Below are positions 24,931-33,813 of a DNA stretch of 64,000 nt, in pieces. Position numbers and translations under genes: made by a program. The stretch is from CADEDV01 sp964437415 (GTDB lineage: Bacteria > Bacteroidota > Bacteroidia > Chitinophagales > Chitinophagaceae). The notes under the pieces are model-generated. The model was not told where the DNA came from. It made no database searches and saw nothing but the letters and a program-made list of their open reading frames with translations. The first letter of the stretch is position 1. Each line of letters begins with the position of its first letter. Location: positions 53,300-117,299 of the forward strand of contig CAYTGN010000009.1 in NCBI GenBank assembly GCA_964437415.1. The letters run 5' to 3'.

Positions 24931-26283
24931 GTGAAAAAATTCATTCAGACGCTAAAAAATATCTGGAGCATCGAGGAACTGAGAGGTAAAATCCTGTTCA
25001 CCCTGCTGCTTATTGTTATTTACCGCATCGGTTCTTTCATCGTGCTGCCGGGTATCAACCCTATTGAAATGGAAAAGCAGGCAGGGCAAACCAGCAATGG
25101 TATCCTTGACCTGATCAATACATTTGCAGGTGGTGCCTTTAACCAGGCTTCCATTCTTGCCCTGGGTATCATGCCCTACATCTCTGCTTCTATCTTTATG
25201 CAGCTGATGACAGTGCTGGTACCGAGATTTCAGAAGATGCAGAAAGAAGGCGACAGCGGCCGCAAAAAGATCAACCAATATACCCGCTACCTGACAGTGA
25301 TCGTAACCTTGCTGCAGGCCTCTGCCTATGTCCGCTACCTGGAGAATATGGCACAGGGCAACCCGGGTATGATGTATTCTTCTTATGCAGGAATGTTCTT
25401 TATTTCCACTCTTATCATCCTTACCGCAGGCACTTTGTTTGTAATGTGGCTGGGTGAAAAGATCACTGATAAAGGATTGGGTAATGGTACATCGCTCATC
25501 ATCATGATCGGTATCCTGGCCCGTTTACCGCAGTCATTCACACAGGAACTGGTAGCCAAATCAACAAGAACAGGAACGATCCTGATCTTTATCATTGAGA
25601 TCGCTATCCTTATCGCTATCATTTTAGGATGTATCCTGCTGGTGCAGGGTGTGAGAAAAGTACCGGTGAATTATGCCAAACAAATTGTCGGCAACCGCCA
25701 GTTCGGTGGCGCCCGCCAGTTCTTGCCGCTGAAAGTGAACAGCGCCGGTGTAATGCCGATCATCTTTGCGCAAGCTATCATGTTCCTGCCTACGCTGGTA
25801 ACATTGGGCAATGCCAACAGCGAAAGCGGGCAAACTTTGTCCAGGATATTTACTGATCAGAAAGATATAATCCACATGCTGATCTATTCAGTGGTGGTGA
25901 TCGGATTCACTTTTCTTTACACGGCTTTGATATTTAACCCCAAACAGATAGCCGATAACCTGAAACAAAGCAATGGTTTCATTCCCGGTGTAAAACCAGG
26001 ACAACCTACGGCGGATTATATTGGTGTGATCATGGACCGCATTACGCTGCCTGGCGCTGTGCTGCTTGCTTTCGTGGGCATCTTGCCGGGTATTGCTGAA
26101 CGTTTTGGTGTGACCCAGGGATTCTCTACTTTCTTCGGGGGCACATCACTGCTCATTATGGTAGGAGTAGTGCTGGATACATTGCAACAGATCGAAACAC
26201 AGTTACTGATGCGCCAATATGATGGCCTCATGAAGAGCGGCCGGATACAGGGAAGACAAACCACTTCTGCCGTGCAGATGTAA
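24931..26283 (+). CDS. secY: Protein translocase subunit SecY
   Basis: 450 residues with about ten hydrophobic segments and a GTG start (MKKFIQTLKNIWSIEELRGK). FTLLLIVIYRIGSFIVLPGI opens the first membrane segment, and the plug region IDLINTFAGGAFNQASILALGI style sequence DLINTFAGGAFNQASILALG is clear. It forms the SecYEG channel for export and membrane insertion. It closes the spc part of the cluster and is followed by a strong terminator. Confidence 0.97.
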   Translation: MKKFIQTLKNIWSIEELRGKILFTLLLIVIYRIGSFIVLPGINPIEMEKQAGQTSNGILDLINTFAGGAFNQASILALGIMPYISASIFMQLMTVLVPRFQKMQKEGDSGRKKINQYTRYLTVIVTLLQASAYVRYLENMAQGNPGMMYSSYAGMFFISTLIILTAGTLFVMWLGEKITDKGLGNGTSLIIMIGILARLPQSFTQELVAKSTRTGTILIFIIEIAILIAIILGCILLVQGVRKVPVNYAKQIVGNRQFGGARQFLPLKVNSAGVMPIIFAQAIMFLPTLVTLGNANSESGQTLSRIFTDQKDIIHMLIYSVVVIGFTFLYTALIFNPKQIADNLKQSNGFIPGVKPGQPTADYIGVIMDRITLPGAVLLAFVGILPGIAERFGVTQGFSTFFGGTSLLIMVGVVLDTLQQIETQLLMRQYDGLMKSGRIQGRQTTSAVQM

Positions 26284-26302
26284 TTAAATAATTGTTTGTA
26301 TT

Positions 26303-26340
26303 AAGAACCCGGTAGGTGATCTTACCGGGTTCTTTTTTTT
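26303..26340 (+). terminator. Strong terminator after secY
   Basis: AAGAACCCGGTA (26303-26314) pairs perfectly with TACCGGGTTCTT (26323-26334) around an 8-base loop and runs into a tract of eight T. It separates the ribosomal-secY transcript from map. Confidence 0.92.
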
Positions 26341-26355
26341 AAAGACTAAATGAAT

Positions 26356-26363
26356 TAAATTTG
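26356..26363 (+). promoter_or_regulatory. Promoter -7 box of map
   Basis: TAAATTTG, an exact TAnnTTTG match, ends 10 bases before the ATG at 26374. Transcription would begin within a few bases of the start codon. Confidence 0.65.
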
Positions 26364-26373
26364 TGGCTTCGTT

Positions 26374-27198
26374 ATGATGATACAAAAAACAAATGAACAG
26401 GTGGAACTGATGCGCCAAAGCGCCTTGCTGGTGAGTAATACACTGGCCCAGGTCGCAGCAACGCTGAAGCCGGGCATCACGACTTTGTCTATTGATCAAA
26501 TGATCGGCACTATTGTCAGGGATAATAACGCTGTTCCTTCTTTTCTGAACTATAAAGGTTATCCTTTCAATTCCTGCATATCGGTAAATGATGTTGTGGT
26601 GCATGGATTCCCCAACGGTAATGAACTGCAGGAAGGAGATGTAGTAACTATTGATATTGGTGTGATCCTGAATGGCTGGCATGGCGACCATGCCTACACT
26701 TTTGCTATCGGCGATCCCGGTGATGCAGTGATGCAACTGATCAAAGTGACTAAGGAATCTTTGTATAAAGGAATTGAGAAAGCCGTAACAGGCAACAGGG
26801 TGGGAGATATAGCATTTGCCATACAGGAGCATACTGAAAGAAAGCATGGGTATGGTGTGGTGAGAGAATTAGTGGGGCATGGCCTGGGAAAAAATTTGCA
26901 TGAGGATCCGCAGGTGCCCAACTATGGTAAAAGGGGCAGCGGTCCGAAATTGAAAGAGAACATAGTGCTTGCAATTGAGCCGATGATCAACCTTGGAAAG
27001 AAAGATGTCTTTACAGAGGATGATGGCTGGACCGTTCGCACCAAAGACGGAAAACCTTCTGTTCACTTCGAACACGATGTTTGTGTGAAAAAAGGTAAAG
27101 CTGATATTCTTTCGGATTACCGCCCGATTGAAAAGGCAGAAGAAGCCAATCCTAATTTATTTACTCAATCTAAAATGGTTCAGCCCCTCACTTTCTGA
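26374..27198 (+). CDS. map: Methionine aminopeptidase type I
   Basis: 274 residues, pita-bread fold. Metal ligands are recognisable in the segments VVTIDIGVILNGWHGDHAYTF (two Asp), GHGLGKNLHEDP (His) and AIEPMINLG and VHFEHDVCV (Glu). It removes the N-terminal Met from nascent proteins. It has its own promoter-like box after the secY terminator. A second ATG (ATGATG) makes the start ambiguous by one residue. infA, rpmJ and the alpha-operon genes that often follow map are absent. Confidence 0.96.
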   Translation: MMIQKTNEQVELMRQSALLVSNTLAQVAATLKPGITTLSIDQMIGTIVRDNNAVPSFLNYKGYPFNSCISVNDVVVHGFPNGNELQEGDVVTIDIGVILNGWHGDHAYTFAIGDPGDAVMQLIKVTKESLYKGIEKAVTGNRVGDIAFAIQEHTERKHGYGVVRELVGHGLGKNLHEDPQVPNYGKRGSGPKLKENIVLAIEPMINLGKKDVFTEDDGWTVRTKDGKPSVHFEHDVCVKKGKADILSDYRPIEKAEEANPNLFTQSKMVQPLTF

Positions 27199-27217
27199 GG
27201 GGTTGTTTGTTTTTTTG
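27183..27217 (+). terminator. map terminator overlapping the stop codon
   Basis: CCCCTCA (27184-27190) pairs with TGAGGGG (27196-27202) around CTTTC; the right arm contains the map TGA stop codon. A T-rich run including seven T follows. The start codon of the next gene (27219) lies right behind the T tract. Confidence 0.8.
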
Positions 27218-27218
27218 T

Positions 27219-28448
27219 ATGTCTTCCGGCAAAAAATTAATTGTGATCGGTGGAGGTGCAGCCGGTTTTTTCTGTGCTGTGAATGCCGCAAGGATGAACC
27301 CTGCTTTGGAAGTTATCGTTATTGAAAAGACGGGCAAACTATTGTCAAAAGTAAAAGTAAGCGGTGGAGGTCGCTGCAATGTCACTCATGCCTGTTTTGA
27401 TATTGCGGAAATGAGCAGGCAATATCCCCGTGGTGGCCACTTTGTAAAAAAAGCTTTTCATCAGTTCTTTACTACCGATACGATAAAGTGGTTTGAAGAA
27501 AGAGGAGTGAAACTGAAAGCCGAAGCAGATGGCAGAATGTTCCCGGTGACCAATTCTTCTCAAACTATTATTGACTGTTTGCTGAAGGAAGTGAATAAAT
27601 ACGGCGTGCAGGTACTAATGAACAGGGACGTGCAATCGGTAAATCTTCAATCCTCCATTTTCAATATTCAATACTCATCTGGTGAAATGGTTGCTGCTGA
27701 TTATGTTTGCATTGCCTGTGGCGGCTATCCTAAATCATCCATGTTTGAATGGTTGAGAGAATTGGATCATTCAATAGAAGAGCCGGTACCTTCATTGTTT
27801 ACATTCAACATGCCAAACCATTCAATTACAAAACTGATGGGGCTGAGTGTGGAAAATGCAAGAGTAAAGATCATTGGAACAAAACTGGAGCAAACAGGCC
27901 CTTTGCTGATCACCCATTGGGGATTGAGCGGCCCTGCTGTGTTGCGGCTGAGTGCATGGGGCGCCAGGGAATTAAAAGGCAAGAATTGGGAGTTTGATAT
28001 CAGTGTGAACTGGTTACCTTCTTTGCATGAACAGCGATTGCGGGAAATGCTTGTTTCCTTCCGCCAGGAAAATGCTTCACAAAAAGTGATGGGTAAAAAT
28101 GAGCTGGGTTTGCCCAATCGTCTCTGGGAGTTCCTGGCAATGCAATCCGCTGTAACGCCAACAATGCGCTGGGCTGATTTGCCAGCCGCTATACAAAATA
28201 AGTTTATCAGAAACCTGGTCGCCTGTGATTTCTCAGTAAAAGGAAAAACAACCTTTAAAGAAGAGTTTGTGACGGCTGGTGGAATAAAGCTCAGCGAAGT
28301 GGATGCCAATACGATGATGAGTAGAAAGTTCCCGAACCTGTTTTTCGCAGGTGAAATATTAGATGTAGATGGCATCACCGGCGGTTTCAATTTTCAACAT
28401 GCATGGACGAGTGGGTTTATAGCTGCGAAAACAATAGCTGCGCAATAG
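27219..28448 (+). CDS. HI0933-family flavoprotein (NAD(P)/FAD-dependent oxidoreductase)
   Basis: About 409 residues. The N-terminal Rossmann motif VIGGGAAGFFCAVNAA binds FAD, and KVKVSGGGRCNVTHA is the hallmark of the HI0933/BaiN family. The end GEILDVDGITGGFNFQHAWTSG is the second FAD contact. Substrate unknown; some relatives reduce bile-acid intermediates. The start was placed at MSSGKKLIVIGGG (27219) rather than the in-frame TTG at 27207, which lies in the T tract. Residues about 143-153 (SSIFNIQYS) are encoded by a simple-word tract also known from spacers. Confidence 0.88.
   Translation: MSSGKKLIVIGGGAAGFFCAVNAARMNPALEVIVIEKTGKLLSKVKVSGGGRCNVTHACFDIAEMSRQYPRGGHFVKKAFHQFFTTDTIKWFEERGVKLKAEADGRMFPVTNSSQTIIDCLLKEVNKYGVQVLMNRDVQSVNLQSSIFNIQYSSGEMVAADYVCIACGGYPKSSMFEWLRELDHSIEEPVPSLFTFNMPNHSITKLMGLSVENARVKIIGTKLEQTGPLLITHWGLSGPAVLRLSAWGARELKGKNWEFDISVNWLPSLHEQRLREMLVSFRQENASQKVMGKNELGLPNRLWEFLAMQSAVTPTMRWADLPAAIQNKFIRNLVACDFSVKGKTTFKEEFVTAGGIKLSEVDANTMMSRKFPNLFFAGEILDVDGITGGFNFQHAWTSGFIAAKTIAAQ
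27645..27676. repeat. In-frame simple-word tract in the HI0933-type gene
   Basis: CAATCCTCCATTTTCAATAT continuing with TCAATACTC, made of ATTTTCAAT/ATTCAAT words and encoding SSIFNIQYS. The same words appear inside the NOL1/Sun methyltransferase at 50947-50978. Confidence 0.6.
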
Positions 28449-28449
28449 C

Positions 28450-29415
28450 CTATTTGTCTATTTGTGTTTTTAACTGCACATAAGCCCATGCGGTGAAGGG
28501 GAGGATAAGAAAGGTCAATAATGCCCATGGAGCTTTCAAGATAAACCAGGCGATAACAGCCAGCAGAAGCAAATAAAAAGGATAAAGCAAAAAAAGGAGT
28601 CCCATCATCACCGAATCGTAATGATCATTGTGCCAGGTTCTTTTCCAGGTAAATTTTTTAACCGGAATAAACAGGGGCAAATGCAGCAGCCATCCCAAAA
28701 ATGCCGGTATCGCCAGTATCAGCTTTTGCCAGGCGGAAGGCTTTAGCTCTAATCTTTGTTTTTGCTGCGGCCTGTCGTTTTTTGAAATTTCAAAAACTAA
28801 TTGTTCTAACTGCTGCTGCAAATGATTGTTGAACAGTTGGTGCTTCACACCATCTGCCTCATTCATTTTTATATTCTCAATCGTTATGATCCCGCCAAAG
28901 TTGATGAACATATTTTTACCAAAACGGTGAAAAGAACTGTAGTTGATGCCCACGGGCAACACCTGCAGCGGTATATTTTCTTCCCATGCACGGATGGACA
29001 GCCGGGCAGTTCCTTTTTTCAGCGGCCGCAGATGCCACTCATTGATGCATTTGCCTTCACTGTAGATCAGCACAATTCCATTTTTCCGGAAAATGTCAAT
29101 ACAGGCTTCAAAGGTCTTGTAGTTTTCATTCAGGTTTTCTGTTCCTTCGCTGGTGCGATAGACCGGCAATATTTTGATGGCTGCAAGTAACCGGGCATAA
29201 AACTTCTTTTTGAAAACATCACCTCTTGCAAGCGACCAGATGGGTTGCCGGAACAAAGCATTGATGATAACTGAATCTAAAAATGAATTGGGATGATTGC
29301 AGGCCAGCAGCAGCGGCCCTTTTGCTTTCAATAGCTCAGGCTTGTTGATAATGATCTTCCGGCAGAAGATCAGCATGGCCAGCCTGATAAAAGGTTTTAA
29401 GCAGCGGTAGAACAA
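28450..29415 (-). CDS. PlsC-like acyltransferase with C-terminal membrane segments
   Basis: 321 residues. The acyltransferase motif I is CNHPNSFLDS, in which six positions separate His and Asp (HX5D) rather than the classic HX4D. Motif III-like IYSEGKCINEWHLRPLKKGTA follows near residues 140-160. The C-terminus has hydrophobic segments (LILAIPAFLGWLLHLPLFI and FLLYPFYLLLLAVIAWFIL). It probably acylates a glycerolipid or related acceptor at the inner membrane. The best start is a TTG at 29415, preceded by TATATTCA on its strand; an internal ATG at 29376 is possible. It converges with the HI0933 gene with one base between. Confidence 0.78.
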   Translation of the reverse strand: MFYRCLKPFIRLAMLIFCRKIIINKPELLKAKGPLLLACNHPNSFLDSVIINALFRQPIWSLARGDVFKKKFYARLLAAIKILPVYRTSEGTENLNENYKTFEACIDIFRKNGIVLIYSEGKCINEWHLRPLKKGTARLSIRAWEENIPLQVLPVGINYSSFHRFGKNMFINFGGIITIENIKMNEADGVKHQLFNNHLQQQLEQLVFEISKNDRPQQKQRLELKPSAWQKLILAIPAFLGWLLHLPLFIPVKKFTWKRTWHNDHYDSVMMGLLFLLYPFYLLLLAVIAWFILKAPWALLTFLILPFTAWAYVQLKTQIDK

Positions 29416-29568
29416 TGCCTGTTTTTGGTGAATATAGGAAGAAATACAGATGAGCAGCTAACAGAACCCTGAATTGTGCGACGCAACGGATGCCAAATCA
29501 AGGCGTTATGGCCGGCCTGTTCATCAAAATTCTGCCTTTTAAAAGGGCAAATTCCCGCTGAATAGCCT

Positions 29569-29576
29569 TATCTTTG
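29569..29576 (+). promoter_or_regulatory. Promoter -7 box of rpsA
   Basis: TATCTTTG matches TAnnTTTG exactly. The predicted transcript starts near 29583, putting the palindrome at 29587-29604 at the very 5' end of the rpsA leader. Confidence 0.65.
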
Positions 29577-29586
29577 CTGCCCCGAA

Positions 29587-29604
29587 TTCCGATAGCTATC
29601 GGAA
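29587..29604. repeat. TTCCGATAGCTATCGGAA palindrome in the rpsA leader
   Basis: Perfect 18-base palindrome. The same core CCGATAGCTATCGG is inside prmC (60297-60318). In the mRNA it would form a short hairpin about 25 bases before the rpsA start codon. Confidence 0.8.
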
Positions 29605-29627
29605 CTAAAACCCTTCGGGATCATTTT

Positions 29628-31550
29628 ATGTCTGAAAACAATATTGTTAACACAAACGCTGATGCACAGGAGTCCGCTTCGGTTGATGCTTCGACGGAGC
29701 TCAGCACAGAAGTGGCTACAGCGACAACAAATGTACCCGTGCAAACCGCTCACGACGATTTTGATTGGAGCGTTGACAAACGTAATGTGATCTCTTACAC
29801 CACTGAGGAGAAAGAGAAGTACCACGACGTTTATGACAAAACTTTCATTCAACTGAACGATGGCGAACTGATCCAGGGCACTGTGGTTGGTTTGACCAAA
29901 ACAGATGTTGTGCTGAACATTGGTTTCAAAAGTGATGGCCTCATCTCTTTGAATGAATTCCGTGATCTGCCCAACCTGCAGGTAGGTGATGAAGTGGAAG
30001 TGATGATCGTTGACAAAGAAGATCGCCAGGGTCACCTGAACCTGAGCCGTCGCCAGGCCCGCATCACCCGTGCATGGGAAAAAATTGTTGAAGTGCACAA
30101 AACAGGTGAAGTCATTACCGGAACGGTTACTTCAAAAACAAAAGGTGGCCTGATTGTGGATGTTTTCGGTATGGAAACATTCTTGCCCGGTTCGCAAATT
30201 GATGTGAAGCCGGTTACAGATTACGATCAGTTTGTTGGAAAAACAATGGAGTTCAAAGTGGTGAAGATCAACGAAGCCATTAAGAACGCCGTTGTATCGC
30301 ACAAAGCACTTATTGAAAGCGATATTGAAGCACAACGTGCCGAGATCATCAGCAAACTTGAAAAAGGCCAGGTGCTGGAAGGTACTGTGAAAAACATTAC
30401 TGACTTCGGCGCATTTATGGATTTGGGTGGTCTGGATGGACTGCTGTATATCACGGATATTTCATGGGGCCGCATCTCTCATCCGTCTGAAGTGCTGAAG
30501 ATGGATCAGAAGATCAACGTGGTGGTGCTTGACTTTGATGATGAGAAAAAACGCATTAGCCTTGGCCTTAAACAACTGACTCCGCATCCGTGGGATGTGC
30601 TCGGTGAAAACATCGTGGAAGGCAATGTGGTGAAAGGAAAAGTGGTAAACATTGAAGATTACGGCGCTTTTCTTGAAATTCAGCCGGGTGTGGAAGGTCT
30701 GGTTCACGTCAGTGAGATCACATGGGCCAACACACCGATAAACGCCAAGGAGTTTTTCAAATTGGGTGATGAACATGAAGCGAAGATCGTAACGCTGGAT
30801 AAAGAGAGCAGGAAGATGAGCTTGTCCATCAAGCAGCTTTCTCCTGATCCCTGGAATGATATTGAAGCCAGGTTTGCAGAAGGCAGCCGTCATGCCGGAT
30901 TGGTGAAGAATATCACCAACTACGGTGTGTTTGTGGAACTGGCTCCCGGTATCGGCGGCATGATCCACATCAGCGACCTGAGCTGGCTGAAACGTTTCAA
31001 TCACCCAGGCGAATACACCAAAGTTGGCAGCAACATTGATGTAGTGATCCTCGGTATTGATAAAGAAAACCGCAAGCTACAGTTAGGCCACAAGCAATTA
31101 GAAGAAGATCCCTGGAATACACTGCAAGATACTTTTGCCATCGGCAGTATTCATGAAGGCACTGTAAGCCGCAGGGATGATAAAGGCGCTACTGTTCAGT
31201 TGTCTTATGGCCTGGAAGGGTTTGCTCCTAACCGCCATCTTTCCAAGGAGGATGGTAAATCTATCGGCGCTGATGAAACGGCTCAATTCATGGTGATCGA
31301 GTTTGACCGCAATGAAAAGAGGATCGTTGTTTCGCATACCCGTATATGGGAGCAGGGCCAGGTAGAAGTGGCAGAAGCGGCTAAGAAAGAAGCAAGGGTT
31401 GAAGCAGACAAGACAAAGAAGGCAGTGAAGAATATCCAAAGCAAAGTGGAGAAAGCTACATTGGGTGATCTTGGCGTGCTGGCCGACCTGAAGAAGAAAA
31501 TGGAAGGTGGTGAAGCAACCGGCAGCAGCGAAGAGCCGAAAGCAGAGTAA
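29628..31550 (+). CDS. rpsA: 30S ribosomal protein S1
   Basis: 640 residues from MSENNIVNTNADAQESA, a start chosen because the upstream in-frame ATG at 29574 lies in the promoter box and repeat. Six S1 RNA-binding repeats are visible, starting at DGELIQGTVV, GEVITGTVT, GQVLEGTVKNI, GNVVKGKVV, GSRHAGLVKNI and GSIHEGTVSR. S1 helps mRNAs bind the 30S subunit, important in a phylum with few Shine-Dalgarno sites. The N-terminal 50 residues and C-terminal Lys/Glu-rich tail are low-complexity. Residues 21-27 (ASTELST) coincide with a repeat word (29688-29707). Confidence 0.96.
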   Translation: MSENNIVNTNADAQESASVDASTELSTEVATATTNVPVQTAHDDFDWSVDKRNVISYTTEEKEKYHDVYDKTFIQLNDGELIQGTVVGLTKTDVVLNIGFKSDGLISLNEFRDLPNLQVGDEVEVMIVDKEDRQGHLNLSRRQARITRAWEKIVEVHKTGEVITGTVTSKTKGGLIVDVFGMETFLPGSQIDVKPVTDYDQFVGKTMEFKVVKINEAIKNAVVSHKALIESDIEAQRAEIISKLEKGQVLEGTVKNITDFGAFMDLGGLDGLLYITDISWGRISHPSEVLKMDQKINVVVLDFDDEKKRISLGLKQLTPHPWDVLGENIVEGNVVKGKVVNIEDYGAFLEIQPGVEGLVHVSEITWANTPINAKEFFKLGDEHEAKIVTLDKESRKMSLSIKQLSPDPWNDIEARFAEGSRHAGLVKNITNYGVFVELAPGIGGMIHISDLSWLKRFNHPGEYTKVGSNIDVVILGIDKENRKLQLGHKQLEEDPWNTLQDTFAIGSIHEGTVSRRDDKGATVQLSYGLEGFAPNRHLSKEDGKSIGADETAQFMVIEFDRNEKRIVVSHTRIWEQGQVEVAEAAKKEARVEADKTKKAVKNIQSKVEKATLGDLGVLADLKKKMEGGEATGSSEEPKAE

Positions 31551-31858
31551 GTAATATTTTAATGATTTGCATAATCGTAAAAATCCCATCAGTAACTGGT
31601 GGGATTTTTTTTGTAATCTCTTGCATATCTGGTTAAAAATGCTGTTCTTTACTGCCTGATCGGTTTGCAAACCGATCGTCCGATTACCCTCTATCCTTCG
31701 CAAATTACCTCTCCAAATCTTTATTGAGACCGTATCCACAACTTTGAAAAGCTTTCAGGTTTTCAGCTTGTTTTTTTTGCTGAATTTCTTCCATTATCAC
31801 TGTGATGCCCACGGCACAGCGTATTTTTTTCTTGATATAAAACCTAAAAGCTCAGAGC
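31551..31858. other. Spacer between rpsA and the T9SS gene, 308 bases
   Basis: The first part holds the rpsA terminator. The rest is AT-rich. CAACTTTG at 31738-31745 is one mismatch from the -7 consensus and may serve the next gene. No small gene recognised. Confidence 0.5.
31579..31612 (+). terminator. rpsA terminator
   Basis: AAAAATCCCA (31579-31588) pairs with TGGGATTTTT (31600-31609), with a further short inner pairing CAG/CTG in the loop, followed by a T tract of eight. Confidence 0.88.
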
Positions 31859-33730
31859 ATGAACAAAATTTTATCTATCACTTTAACTTCTCTCGTTTCA
31901 GTGATGCTGTCAGCGACAGCGTTTTCGCAAACATTTTTCCTAAGAGAGACATTTCCCACAGCCACCAGTGGCGCCAATGACGATCTTGGAGACGATCATA
32001 ATGTTTCCGGTAATCTTGGAAACTGGGCAGTAGTTACAACTGCGCAGGTCAGATGCTACGCAACGGGTACTACTTTCACATCTTCACCCAATGCATTGGT
32101 TTTTCAGACAAGCAATTCCGGTAACCAGTCCGCAACTGTTTCATCAGCTAATATTAATCTTTCCGGAGTTTCTTCAGGGCTTTGTGCCAATAACGGGCTT
32201 GTGTTGAAATTCCAGTTGCGCCGTTCTACAGCGGTTACCAGCCACAGTATGCAGGTTGAGTTTTCAAATAATGGCGGAACTTCCTATAGCAACCTTGGGC
32301 CTCCCAATGTACTTTCAGTGCTAACAAACCAGAATCAATGGTACACTGTTGCTATACCGATTCCTGACGCACCTGCGAATTATTGGGTAAATAATTTCAG
32401 GGTTCGGTTTGCTTACAGCCGCACAGGTGATGCAGACGCAACCGTGCTGGTAGATGATATTGTGATCACTGATCCTACTGTTCCTGATTTTTCCGGGGCA
32501 TTTACAGAAACTACCAATGCCGGAGCAGGCTTTGCAGTGGGTGATGTTTATCGTTACAACAGTGTTGTTACTTTCCCTGAAGAATACTATGCAGAAGTGA
32601 GGATAGAGGGTATCCAGAATGCAGTTATTGATGTGCTTGATAATAATGCAGTTGGTGTGGCCAACCGTTTCCAGCCCCGCATTCAACCAAATGGCACACT
32701 GAATGTTGATCGTGAAGGCTATGTTCAGTTTGCTATTACTTTCAAAAAAGCAAGTGATAACACTGAAGCAAGTCTTACAGGTCTCCGTTACCGCCACTAT
32801 GATATTGACGGCAGTACAGCCGCAGGCGCCGGTGCTTACACCTTCCGTGAAACTGGCTGGATCACCGGTCATGGATCTATTCTTGTAAACAACCCTTCTG
32901 ACCTCGTGGATGCGGGTGAGGTCATTGATGCCGGTCCGCCTAATCCTACCACATGGAGAAAGATTTTGGGTGAACTGGAAGAGCATGATGGTCTTTCTAA
33001 CGATCCGGATATATATTTTACTGCGGTTTATGGGCCGACTTCAACTGTCCGTTTCAGACTTGGTTACCTTTTCGATCAGCAGGGCAATGCCAACCTGGGC
33101 ACTCCTTCAAGGGAGTATGGTACAGAGTTCGGTTGTTTCAACCTGGTGACACAAGTACCCCTGCCTGTAAAATTGCTCGGGTTCAGCGGCAGCTATTTCA
33201 ACAATGCGACTACCCTGAACTGGGAAACCGTGAATGAAGAAAATTTTGACCGCTTTGAAATTGAACGCAGCAGCAATGGTTCTACTTTCTCAGCCGTTGG
33301 AACCAAACAACCTTTGCCGGGCGGCTTTCAGTTTAAAAAGCAATACAACTATTTTGATGATCTCAGCAATGTAAGCGGATCTGTTTTCTACTATCGCCTA
33401 AGGATGGTGGATGCTGACGGTCAGTTCAAATATAGCAATGTGATCATGATCCGCAGGGAGCAGAAAGCCATCAGTGGTTTGCTGATCAGCCCCAACCCGG
33501 TATATAACGGTGCAGCTACAATTCGCTTCAACGCCAAAACATCTGCTACGGTTGATATCAGAGTAATGGATATGACAGGCAGAACAGTGCTGCAACAACA
33601 AAACAAAACATACGAAGGCAATAATAGTATTGCCGTAAATAATCTTGACCGTCTTCAGCCAGGCATGTATGTGCTCAGGCTGATCAATGGCGACGATATT
33701 TCAGTTGTGAAATTTTCTGTTACAAAGTAG
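31859..33730 (+). CDS. Large secreted protein with type IX secretion C-terminal sorting domain
   Basis: 623 residues. A signal peptide (MNKILSITLTSLVSVMLSATAFSQ) is followed by a beta-rich region beginning LRETFPTATSGANDD, probably jelly-roll-like. Residues about 440-540 form the LNWETVNEENFDRFEIERS-type fibronectin-like module common in Bacteroidota surface proteins. The last about 80 residues (LLISPNPVYNGAATIRF ... GMYVLRLINGDDISVVKFSV) are a type A Por sorting domain, so the protein should cross the outer membrane through the type IX system. No catalytic motif was seen; adhesion or matrix role is possible. Confidence 0.85.
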   Translation: MNKILSITLTSLVSVMLSATAFSQTFFLRETFPTATSGANDDLGDDHNVSGNLGNWAVVTTAQVRCYATGTTFTSSPNALVFQTSNSGNQSATVSSANINLSGVSSGLCANNGLVLKFQLRRSTAVTSHSMQVEFSNNGGTSYSNLGPPNVLSVLTNQNQWYTVAIPIPDAPANYWVNNFRVRFAYSRTGDADATVLVDDIVITDPTVPDFSGAFTETTNAGAGFAVGDVYRYNSVVTFPEEYYAEVRIEGIQNAVIDVLDNNAVGVANRFQPRIQPNGTLNVDREGYVQFAITFKKASDNTEASLTGLRYRHYDIDGSTAAGAGAYTFRETGWITGHGSILVNNPSDLVDAGEVIDAGPPNPTTWRKILGELEEHDGLSNDPDIYFTAVYGPTSTVRFRLGYLFDQQGNANLGTPSREYGTEFGCFNLVTQVPLPVKLLGFSGSYFNNATTLNWETVNEENFDRFEIERSSNGSTFSAVGTKQPLPGGFQFKKQYNYFDDLSNVSGSVFYYRLRMVDADGQFKYSNVIMIRREQKAISGLLISPNPVYNGAATIRFNAKTSATVDIRVMDMTGRTVLQQQNKTYEGNNSIAVNNLDRLQPGMYVLRLINGDDISVVKFSVTK

Positions 33731-33776
33731 CATACCGCTTTCAGCTGGTTCATGCTCAAGGTTAACAGCTGACCAG

Positions 33777-33803
33777 GGCCTCCCTTTTGGGAGGCCTTTT
33801 TTT
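33777..33803. terminator. Terminator between convergent T9SS and SIMPL genes
   Basis: GGCCTCCC (33777-33784) pairs with GGGAGGCC (33789-33796) around TTTT, followed by TTTTTTT on the plus strand. It is effective mainly for the T9SS gene. Confidence 0.9.
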
Positions 33804-33813
33804 ATTGTAGCTA

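Noticed and set aside
30462..31739. Open frames of 180 and 213 codons antisense to rpsA
   Set aside because: Overlap a conserved gene completely or mostly, no start signal, shadow-like composition.
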